Shown here one piece after another: positions 34,078-44,300 of a DNA stretch of 64,000 bases (position 1 is its first letter; each line of letters begins with the position of its first letter). The stretch covers positions 485,112-549,111 of the forward strand of contig QEOQ01000092.1 in assembly GCA_010279815.1 (NCBI GenBank), given 5' to 3'. The DNA comes from Brachionus plicatilis. Taxonomy: Eukaryota > Rotifera > Eurotatoria > Ploima > Brachionidae. The notes under the pieces were generated by a model, which had not been told where the DNA came from, did not search any database, and saw only the letters and a program-made list of their open reading frames with translations. Position numbers and translations under genes: made by a program.

Positions 34078-34789
34078 TTTTGTAAATTATATTCTAAAAT
34101 TTTTAATACAGAAATAAATTTTTTTTTCAAAAATTACAAATGGATTTGTTTAAAAACATCGTAAACATGAAGAGTATGATGAGTTTAAGAATTTTTATCA
34201 TCAGCATATTGAGAAAAAAAACGCCAAATTAATCCTAGGCTCCTAAATTCTTATCAAAAAATCATTTAAAAATAAGTGTTGGGTAGCGGCCAAGCCTGGT
34301 CGGTAATAATTATTTTTAACATTAGAAGCTAAGTAGCATCTGTATAAAATTTCATAGTCCTTTTATTAGAAGAACATAATTTTTTTCAATTTATAAAAAA
34401 CGGCCATTACTTTTTAACATCCCTTTTAAGAAAATATGAAGATTTGAAGAATTTTAAAAATTCATTGAAAAATGTGCGATGGTTGAGATATATTTTATTT
34501 TAGAAATATTTGGAGAAGTTTTTGCAACGTCGCTCTATTGAAATTAAATTTAGTGTTTCAAACATAGATTATTTAGTTTTAGAAAATTTTAAGAGGAAAT
34601 AAATTGAATTCTATTACTTTACTTTTACTAATTCTAAATAAAATTTTTAATCTTTTTACCCTTGAAAAAGGCATTAATTTAACTTGCTAAAATATTCTTT
34701 TTTAATAATTAATTTTGTTTGATTTAATTTTATACTCTATGCTTTAAAGAAGTAAAAGATTTTTAATTAAAGTACAATTTTTGGATTCT
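34078..34789. other. DNA2 3' flank, no gene seen
   Basis: A/T-rich. A short GC-richer stretch at 34271-34310 (GGGTAGCGGCCAAGCCTGG) may be a remnant of a short interspersed element but could not be classified. Confidence 0.4.
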
Positions 34790-36470
34790 AGTACATATGA
34801 ATAGCTTGTACTTGAGTTGGGTTAGCTTCTTCAGTGTCTTGTTGAACCACTTGGGGCTTTGCTTGTTGGCTATAGAAACAGGAGAGTTAGTGTAGCTAGG
34901 AACAAACTTTGACACACCTGAATTGTATGCACTGAGCAGAGCTTCATAGTTGACGTCAATGACAGGATTATTTAGGGATGACTGGTAGTTGACTGAGTTA
35001 AGGAGGCTGCTGAGTTGTTCATAGTTACCGTTCTTCCAGCAGAGTTTAGGATCGGTAGGTATGAATGGGCAACTGGTGGTGGTGAAATCTCAGGTGAGGA
35101 CGGAGTGCAGGTAATTCTTGTTGGATCCGTCTAGCGGGGCGTTCACATTGACGGCGAATATGCGATCACAGGAGTTGCTGAGAACAAGATCCAACACATT
35201 GCTGCCAAGTGTCGGTTCGATGACATGTTGGTGTAAATGGGTCTCGTGGAGTAGGGCTGTGAAATCATTGCTAGTCGGTCTTCCTTTGCTTTTGGGTATG
35301 GCGTAGGAGAAGCTCCAGTCGATGTCAGAATAGTTGAAATCCCCGGTGATGAGGAGTCCAGTGAACTTCTTTCTTACGCACTAGCTCACTTGCTACTTTA
35401 ATTGAGTTGAGTATGTCGAGGCTGGATTCTCTGGAGGTGAGGGGTGGTCTATAAACGCAGCCGACGAGAATTGATTCACGACAGGGAGTGGTGATGCTGC
35501 ACCAGATTTGTTCTGATGAAGAGGCTGGCTTGATGATATGGTTAGCTTCGACGGTAAGGATGTCATCTCTAGCGTAGATTGCGACTCCGCCACCGGAAGA
35601 ATAACTGCGGTGTTTGCAGGTTTCGGTGATCAACAGTAGAAGAGGGTAGTTCTCGGTTATCAACCTGGCCTTGAGTTCGTCCCATTTGTTGTTTAGCGAT
35701 GTGGCGTTGGTGTACAGGCATCTGATGAGTTGACTATTTGGAATTGAGGTAGGATTAGATGTAGGTTTAGGCAAAGGAGCGTTTGGAAAAGACGGGTTGT
35801 GCATCGCTAGAGGGGTTGAACAAGACACTCTATACGAGTATCTTCTTCGTGGCTCTGTCGATCTTGTAGAGGTACCCCCAACGGATACCCCAGTAGAATT
35901 GCTTGCCCGCTTCTGATTAGTGAGGTCCCGATTTACATAGGTCTTCTTAAACGGCTCGACGTCTTTCAGTTTCTTGGCGTTCCTAAGGGCTTTCTACTGG
36001 GTAGGTTCATCGTTCAGTTCAACAATCAGTAGAGGGGTCTTAGTCGGGTCTCTGGGTTTGGTGAGGTATTTCCGTTTGACCTCAGTGGTCGGGTTGATTT
36101 CCAGGGTACTAAAAAAGGTGTTTATTACTTTTTCAGATTCCAGGTTCAGTGCTTTTAGTGCTTGATCCCCGGAATGTAGGTCGTTAACCGTTATGCAGTT
36201 CTTCTTCTCGGATTTAGACTGTTGCTCTCTCTGCATCATAGTAAGCATAATCGTCATTGTTCGATCCGTTTTGTCGATAGCGTTGTTTTTCTGGAATAGA
36301 TTGTTCCATTGGAAATTTGGCTTTGCTGGTGTACGTCCTTTGCAGCTTTTAGTTCTTTGATAATCCCGCGAAGTTCAACGATGTCATTTTCAAGGGTGGC
36401 TATCCTGGCGAGGGCAGCGTTATGGTCTAGAGCGTTAACCATGAGGATGACGTGGAAGTTTGGTGGCAAT
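34790..36470 (-). mobile_element. LINE 5' part: ORF1-like region and endonuclease, reverse transcriptase missing
   Basis: Read on the minus strand, the segment begins near 36470 with a coiled-coil frame (36469-36254, ALARIATLENDIVELRGIIK) and a second frame (36257-35994) of ORF1 type, then an apurinic-type endonuclease frame: CLYTNATSLNNKWDELKARL, LLITETCKHRSYSSGGGVAI, and after a shift near 35350 the block GDFNYSDIDWSF and LDLVLSNS; a stop follows at about 35092. Coding-like sequence continues (QSPKWFNKTLKKLTQLKYKL) to about 34790 and stops there, before any reverse-transcriptase motif. The base composition is much richer in G/C than the flanks. It is a dead copy. Loss of the 3' half is unusual for a LINE. 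Confidence 0.85.
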
Positions 36471-36506
36471 ATAATTTATGCAAATTTCAAAAAAAAATAG
36501 ATATAA

Positions 36507-36642
36507 CATACCATTTGATATATTCTATTGTGTTTTATAACAATTTTACATACAACTTTGAAAATACATTGAAAAAGTGCGATGTTTCAAATTTATTTTT
36601 TAAAAAAATATTTGGGGGTAAATTTTGCAATGTTATTATCAA
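36507..36642 (+). repeat. Left copy of a distant inverted repeat pair
   Basis: About 120 bases (CATACAACTTTGAAAATACA, then AAAAAGTGCGATGTTTCAAA, TTTGGGGGTAAATTTTGCAA) recur at 40187-40311 in inverted orientation with only a few differences. It directly follows the LINE fragment. Confidence 0.85.
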
Positions 36643-38061
36643 TGTTATTATTGAAATCTAAATATTCTATGTTTGGCATTACATATTTAGTTTTTATAGT
36701 TTTTAAAGAAGTTTTGATTAAATTAATTCTTTTTTCAAAAGAAAATCTGTTTTAAAAAACTGATCTATTATTCAATTTAAAAAAAAAACTCATTGGCTTT
36801 TTTAAATTTATCTAAAACAAAGAATTGATTAATCCGAATAAAAAAATTTAGCTTTAATTAAAAAAAGCTATAAAAAATAGATGACTTTAATTACCGTATC
36901 CTTTTGCTGAGATTATGTCTAAAATCAACACCTCCAATTTTTTGAAAAAACAACAACTTTTAAACTGTCATAAGATGAAATTTTTTAAAATTTTTTCTAA
37001 ATTTATTAAGACCTTATCAACACCCCACCAAACACCCTTCAGTTTTGAATTCTTTAACTTTAATTTATCTAAAAAACATATTCTTGTTTTTTGAATATTG
37101 GTCCTTCCTTTAAAAAAAAATTTTTAAAGAAATGACAACACCATGTCCAAAAACGAAAATTTGCGCCAATCAGCAAAATGATACGGTATAGAGTTTGCTT
37201 TCTAGTAAAGAAATTTTCGGATATTAAGATGAAAATATTAATATTTAACTTTTTTAATTAAAAATTTAATTTGCTTGTAGAGTGGCGCGGAAATCCACTA
37301 CTTATAGAGTAAATGAGGCACGACATCTCATACCACTCAAACAATCATAAAAATTTCAGAAATTTAATTTTGAATTAAATGCTGTGAAAAGTCAGATTTT
37401 ATTATCTTATCAAGTGATCAGTCCAAAAATTTGGCATATTACAGCATTAAAAATTACATCCAAAAATTTTTGCTCATTTAAAAGCGGATTTAATTAGCTT
37501 AATTCATTATTTGATTTGGAATCAAAGGACACCTAAAAAAACGAAGCTTACTTCAAACTTTTGTAAAATTTTAGTTTATTCGTCATCCAAGAACCCTCTT
37601 CAAAAACCCACAAATCTTTAGATTAGCGAACATAACTAGTTTAATAAAAATTATACATATAAACGCGATTTTGTAATTTTTTGTCAGATAAATCTACTGC
37701 TACTTCCGTAAATTTCAAACTATATTTTATTTAGAAAAACAAGAATAATTAACAGAGACTTTTAACAAGGTGTTTTTTCTAGTTTTTTCTTTATTTTTTA
37801 ATAAGAAATAAAATTTTACCAAATTTTAAAATATCCAGATTCTATCATCTAAAAATTCAAGGTAAAGTAATTAAAAAATAATAAAATTTTATTTTTTAAT
37901 GTGTTATTTTGGACTTTTTTGATTAGTAAGAATTAAAAATAGCTTAAGTTTAAGTTTTCTTTGCTATTAAATGAGGAAAATTTTCACAAAAGTTTTTCTT
38001 TTTTTTTTGTTTAAATTAAAATTTTATTTGAATTTTCCTCAAAGTTATTTACAATTTTTAG
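36643..38061. other. AT-rich interval inside the inverted pair
   Basis: No convincing exon. A small hairpin-prone GC patch occurs at 37280-37310 (GTAGAGTGGCGCGGAAAT, then CCACTAC). Confidence 0.4.
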
Positions 38062-38830
38062 ATTGACACGTTCTAAAAACATTTGGATGGACTTTATTGA
38101 ATGTGAAAAAGTGTACTCGTCATTTAAAGATGATCAGTTTTATTTACAAAAAAAAGGTTTTTGTAAAATTGATATTGACAATGACCAAGACATATGTTAT
38201 TCAAAACTGGTTTTTCAAAAAGAACCCACATATTTCAATGAGAATATTGAGTATAAACTTTCCAATTTTAAAGTAAATTACAAAAATAAATAACAGTCTT
38301 TTTTTTAAAAATAAAACGCTAATATTTGCCTTCACTTTGATAAAATAATTTCACTAGAAGATTCACGTTTAAAACATAAATATTCGGTTTCGTATCGGGT
38401 TCAGGTAATTAACTCAATAAATTTTTATTTAAAATTATCTTGGTTTAATTAATCGAACCGGTATTTGGATACAATATTAATTATTATTCAAATAGTTTTA
38501 CTAGTGTTAAAATGTGACAAATAGCTAAATTTTTTTTAAAGAAAACTGTACTACTTCATATTTAATTTTAATACTTTATTTGAAGATTGGTAAAAGAAAT
38601 TTATTGAAATTCGAATGCATTGAGTTAGAAAATCAAATAAATTTCTTTATGAATGATGGACATGTTAAATTAAATTTCAATTTAACTAATTTTTTGGAAT
38701 TAAGAGAAAAAATAAATAACTCTTTTTTGTTTGGTAAATTTGAGTTTTATTTTATATCCTTTTACTTTATTTTAAAGATTTCAATTATGCAAAATGCGAC
38801 ATTATGTAGTTATTTTACTACAAAAAATAT
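38062..38830 (+). pseudogene. Unrecognised coding fragments
   Basis: Exon-like piece 1 (38062-38272) follows a TTTTTAG acceptor and codes RSKNIWMDFIECEKVYSSF, then KGFCKIDIDNDQDICYSKL, with a GTAAAT donor. Piece 2 (about 38315-38403) codes LHFDKIISLEDSRLKHKYSV and ends at a GTAATT donor. Piece 3 (38581-38736) follows TTTATTTGAAG and codes LLKFECIELENQINFFMNDG. Pieces 1 and 2 could not be joined in phase, so the gene may be decayed, or an exon has been missed. I do not recognise the family. Confidence 0.35.
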
Positions 38831-39225
38831 GTCCTACTAAAATTTTTGCTCAAGTCTTCATCTTCAAGAAAAGATTCCAGGAAGATTACTTATTGATATG
38901 TTAAGTTAAAATTAAATAAACAGAACAATCCTTTTCGGTAAATTGGCCTCAGTAAATTTAGAAAAAAAAAAGAAATATTAAGATTTAGAAAAAACTTAAA
39001 AATTTCACACATTTTTTTCGATTTAATTAGTGTTTTACATAGGGACTAAGGATTTTGGATAATTTATCAGATCAAAATTCTTAAATTGAAATTATGGCCA
39101 ATTTTCCAGTTTAAAAATGTCTTTTTGTCAAACCATCAAAGAAATTATTTCAATTTTTTGTTAAAAAATCTATTGTAAAGATGAATAAAATGGCTTGATT
39201 TCAACATCAATTGAGAAGATTAATA

Positions 39226-39384
39226 CTGCACTGCTCCCGAATTTGCGGCGTACCGTCCAGTGACCGTACCGTACCGTCCCAGTGTACCATCACGATTTAA
39301 ATATTTAAGTATCAAAACATAAAAACTTGACTTTTTTGAAGCAGTACGCTGGGACGGTACGCCGCAAATTCAAGAGCAGTGCAG
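39226..39384. mobile_element. 159-base MITE with TA flanks
   Basis: Ends are CTGCACTGCTCCCGAATTTG and its inverted copy (one small difference), continuing through GCGGCGTACCGTCC for about 33 bases, flanked by TA on both sides. It contains a run of CCGTACCGTACCGTCCC. TA flanks suggest a Tc1/mariner-type or related non-autonomous element. Confidence 0.85.
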
Positions 39385-39447
39385 TATTTTAGCAATATTT
39401 TTAGAGTTTAATTTATTAATTTTAATTTTTAAAGGTGACTTGACTTT

Positions 39448-39603
39448 TCAAGCTCGAACATGGTTTTTAAGTTTTAGAATGTACCAACTTGATCTATTTT
39501 GCCCTGTTAAACGAAATCTATCTGACCATTTTTTCATTGAATTCAAATTTTCAGTATTTATTAAATCAATAATCTTTTCTAATGCAGTTTTTTTATTAAC
39601 CAT
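39448..39603 (-). CDS. Small ORF of 51 residues
   Basis: The frame runs from ATG at 39603 to TGA at 39448, coding VNKKTALEKIIDLINTENLN and WSDRFRLTGQNRSSWYILK. Composition is protein-like for this genome (Lys, Asn, Ile rich but with Trp, Arg, Gly). It lies inside the inverted pair at 36.5/40.2 kb and next to the TA-flanked MITE. Not recognised; it could be a first exon. Confidence 0.35.
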   Translation of the reverse strand: MVNKKTALEKIIDLINTENLNSMKKWSDRFRLTGQNRSSWYILKLKNHVRA

Positions 39604-40186
39604 TTTTCTTATCCGGTAATATTTTATTTTTAATTATATTTAAGAACTTCTAAAAATTCAAAAACAAAATTATGAAGAAAAAATGTAAATTTTTAAAATA
39701 ATTATTTAACTATAAAAAAAGAGATGATTTTTAAGCACGTTGATAATTTTCAAAGATTAGAAGACATCTAAAGAACATAAATTAGACAATAAGTCAAACT
39801 AAATGAACAATAAAAATTTTACATCCTTTGACTCTTAATGTCAACTATTATTATTAATTTTTGAGTTGATAGTGTTTTTTCCTTGGTAAAAATTGCTAAG
39901 ATTAAGATTACCAAAAAAGTTAATAATTCAGCAAATATTTTCCATTTTTTACAAAATTTAAGTATTATTTATCAAATCTAAACAAATAAAGTTTATCTTG
40001 GAGCACCTTCACAATCAAATAAATTTAAAATTAAAAGGAAAAAATTTTCTTTAAAAGTTTCTTTAAAAGAAAAACAAGCCTAAATACTTGAAAATTAGTG
40101 TTAAGTAGTTAAATTATTTTGAATTAACTCACTGTGAAAATACTAATTTTGTGATTCAAATCATTTTTTTCTAAAATTACAGCATA

Positions 40187-40311
40187 AAACTGAACATTGC
40201 AAAATTTACCCCCAAATATTTTTTTAAAAAATAAATTTGAAACATCGCACTTTTTGAATGCATTTTCAAAGTTGTATGTAAAATTATTATAAAACACAAT
40301 AGAACATACCA
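40187..40311 (-). repeat. Right copy of the distant inverted repeat pair
   Basis: Inverted partner of 36507-36642, 3.5 kb away. Whether the two copies bound one large element or are separate insertions cannot be decided from the sequence. Confidence 0.85.
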
Positions 40312-40553
40312 TTTATTATTTGATATAAATTTTATTTTATTTATCTTTTTCATTTTAAATTCAAAGGGCCGCGACAGAGGCGATAAGGGCTTGGACAGTC
40401 AACAGCAGATGTCCATCTTTTTTTTTTCCTTTTTTTTTTTAAAAAAAGCTCTAACAAGTCGAAATATTTATAATTAAATCATTAAGCTAAGTTAAAGAAA
40501 AAGATTTGTTTTGTTTTTGTCTAGAATAATTTTGATCAAATGCATATTAGGTT

Positions 40554-40830
40554 ATTGATTATCGATGGCTAGCAGGGCCACCAGTTCGATTCTCCTCTCT
40601 ACCTCACTTTTTTTCAAAGCCTCTAATACTTTCCGTGTCTTCTTTGTTTTCTATTCATTTCTTCTCCTTTGTTCCAATTCTAAAGTTATTTTGCGACCTT
40701 CTAGTACCATTTCGTTAAAATTTAAGCCAGTTGTCTGTGTTATTTCGGTCATTTCATAAAACAAACTTTTCTTGTCAAATTTAGCTAGTTTTTCATATTC
40801 TTGAAGTCTTAAAGTCTAAAAATTTGTTGA
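40554..40830 (-). pseudogene. Decayed coiled-coil coding segment
   Basis: The minus strand reads LQEYEKLAKFDKKSLFYEMT, ITQTTGLNFNEMVLEGRKIT, LEQRRRNE, a stop, then RKVLEALKKSEVERRIELVA. The heptad-like charge pattern suggests a coiled-coil protein, perhaps ORF1 of a retroelement; a GC-richer stretch at 40371-40420 nearby may belong to the same insertion. Not recognised further. Confidence 0.4.
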
Positions 40831-41337
40831 TTCGTATTCTTGCTTGCATTTTACAACTTGATTCCTTAAGTTTTTCAGAAATTATCGCTAAATTAGATAG
40901 GTCACATGATCAGAATTGTAAAGCCTGTAAAATTTTAATAATCAAATGATTAAAAGTTTAAAAATTTAAAAATTTAGAAAACAATGCTTTTTTTTAAATT
41001 AAATAAACTATAAAGTGAGTTTTAAAAGAATATCGTTCAAATATTGTAAAAATTTTTATCTTTTAATCGGTGCTAAAATATTGTTTTGATTAATTTTAAT
41101 GTATTAAAAAATTAAAAGAAATTTTTTATATTAAAATTTCCTTTATCATCATTACTTGTGATTTAAATTAAACAAAATTTTGATATTTTTCGATTTAATC
41201 ATGTTTTCTAAAGACTTATATTAATTTATTAAAAGACTAAGGTTATTTATTAATTTTAAATTTTAAAATTTTCGTTTATTGATTATTTAATTTTAGGAAA
41301 AATTTACATTTTATATTAAAACCTTTTTTTAATTATT

Positions 41338-44300
41338 TTAATCAATTTTAAACTCTATTATTTGCTTTGAAATAAATCTCACACAAATGATGCTATTATG
41401 GCAGCGTTTTTTAAGTAAACATCTTATCTCATTTATTTCAAATAAATTTGTCGATTTGATTTCTAAAACCTTGAGAGCCTTTTTGTTCGAATCTTGTATT
41501 TTTGAATTCAAAATTTCTGTAAAATTTGAACTATATTCAAGTTTTTTCGCTAAATTGTTGACCAAATATGCTTTTTCCAAATTAGGACAAACATCAAATA
41601 CATAACTCATCAAGATTGGATCGAATTCATTAAATGATAAATCCAGACAAGCCAATTTCTTACATACACTCAATGAGCTTAAAGAAAATTTAAACGAAAA
41701 TTTTTTTTTGCATCTTTAATATTTACTTAAGGATTTTCGATGTTTGGTCAATTTTTAAATTCAAATTTCTGAATAATATATCAGTTAATGAAATATGTAA
41801 AAAACTTTGAACGGATTTTGTAAAAAAGTCATCTATTTCATTGCAACAATTTTTTTCTGTTATACAAAAAGATAAATTCAAATATTCAACTGCTTGCTTT
41901 GGAAGATTTTCACATAAATTGGACACGTACTGAAATCCAAGCTTGTTGTAAGAAACATTCAGATGAATAATTTGACAGTCTAAAAAAAATTTAAGTATAA
42001 AAATAATTATCATATAATAAAAATAATTATCTAGTAAAAATTTGAATAGAATACTTTTAAAATTTTCTAGAAATTTTTTTATTGAAATGTCATCTTTTTG
42101 ACGCTCGATTTGATCGTGGCTCAATTTTTCAAAATTGATCTTACAATCAGAAATATCGAGTTGTTTTAGCTTGGGAAATAATTTTATTAGATTGCTCAAA
42201 TAAATAACCAAGTCAGAATTGGTTAAACCAGTAGATATTGTTTGGCCTAGATCGTTGCCACTAATATTCAGACTTTCTAAAATCTACATATTTAAAATCA
42301 TTTAAATTATAATTAAAAAAAAGGCATTGTGAAATTTCATACAAAAATTCCAATTCAAAAATAAAAAATTTTTTATAACTTTTGTTCTAAGGGTCAAAAA
42401 AATTTTCTGTAAATGAAATTAAGTGAAAAAAAAAAGTGTGCAAATCAAATCCGTTTTAATTTTAAAACTTTTAAATTGGGTGCAATTTTGCAGAATTCGC
42501 ACAGATTTTACGGGCTCCCGCAGAAGGTGAAACAATAGTTGTTTCACTTTGTTTCATTTACAGAACAAATTTTTGACCCTTAGAACAAAAGTTATAAAAA
42601 TTTTTTATTTTTGTATTGGAATTTCACAATGCCAGAAACAAACAAAAAGAACTTACACATGAATTTATCATTCGGTCTAATGTATTCGTTGCAGTTAATT
42701 CATATATAAATTTTAGAGTTTTAATACTCAAATTGTTGTTAGATAAATTTAATAGCTTGAGATTTTTAAATGAAAAAAATAAATTATCAAAAAAAGTATT
42801 TAATATTTGATCGGACAAGTAATTTGAGGATAGATCAAGAGCTGTCAAATTTTTGGTCATATCAATTTCACTAAATCCGACTTGTTTCAAATTCACCAGC
42901 ATAGCTTCGAAAATAATTGTAAATTGTTTTGGTATTTGATGTATGTCGTATAATAGATTATTCAAATTCAAGCAGCCAGTTTCTCCACTTGTTTTCAAGA
43001 GTGCTTTTATATTTGGATAAAGCTTTATGGATTTATCCAAGCATAACTGTTCATACAATTCGTCCAACATTGGCGTTTTCTTGTAGGATTCAGTCAAAAT
43101 TTTCACTTGACTCATATCACTTAGCACATCTTTTATCAAGTCATCACCAAAGAGAATCAAATCGTCTGAATTTTTTAATATTACTTTATCTGGTTCTCGA
43201 AAATTTGCATCTTTAGAAAATATAATTTTGTATCTATTTAAAATTTGTGAAGTTAATTCATTTATTGAGGCGTTAGTGTTTCTATTTTTTAAGAAGAAAA
43301 AAATAACAGCTATTAAAAGAGTTTTAGTAAGAAACTTACGACACTGGAATCAAAAAATTATTATTATCCACAGTAGCTTTTATACGCCATGTTTGAGAAG
43401 TTGACTTAGATTGACGATCAAATGCATTTAATTCAAAATTGTCTGCCAATTTTTGATCACTAGACTTAATTGTTGATTTGTTTCCATAGTTAAGCATTTT
43501 AGTCAATTTTATTTGAGATTTTGCAGCTCTAGAAGGTAAGCTTTTAGTTAAATCAATTTCAATATTGTTTGATTCGTCTGAATCTGCCAAAACTTTTATA
43601 TCGTCAGATTTGTTGGAATCATCTGACTTATTCGAACTAATAGTTTCATAATTTTTATCCAGTGACAATTCTTGAACATTTTCCTTTAAGCTTTTGTGAA
43701 AGGAATCATTTGAATTTGAGGGAATAAATCTTTTCTTTGAATTTTTTCTGGCCATTATAAAATCATTGTCATCATCAGCAATTTCATGATAATTCGAGGT
43801 CTTTTTTATTCGTTTATCATCTGAACTATCATCATCACTATGGATAATGTATTTTCTTTTATTAGAACTAGTTTTAGCGATGTCATTTATTAACCATTCA
43901 TCATTTAAGTTGTAGTCTGATTCTGTTACAAAAACATTATCGACCACTTTTTTACCATGCAAAGGTATCGAAGAGACTGCATTTGACCTGCTCCCAATAC
44001 TATTTATCGCTTTTCTGTACTCACAAATGGCTTTTTTTTTTCCTTTACGTTTGCCAAGAGATTCGTCTGAGTCATCATCAAAATCGGACAAATCATTTAG
44101 CATCTTTGACCGACTATGTCTGTCTGTTCTTAACTCTTCTTCATCTAAAACTGGCTCATCGACTACAATATCATTCTCTGTATTAACAACTTTTTTAATT
44201 TTATAATTTTTATCTTTGGCTAAAAAAATTAATTAAAAAACATTATAAAAATTAATATTCTTTTATTAATAATACCTTTGATTGAAGATACCATTTTGTC

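Noticed and set aside
34271..34345. Stretch resembling part of a 5S rRNA (GAAGCTAAGTAGCATC)
   Set aside because: The similarity is short, and the remaining 5S helices and internal control region are missing.
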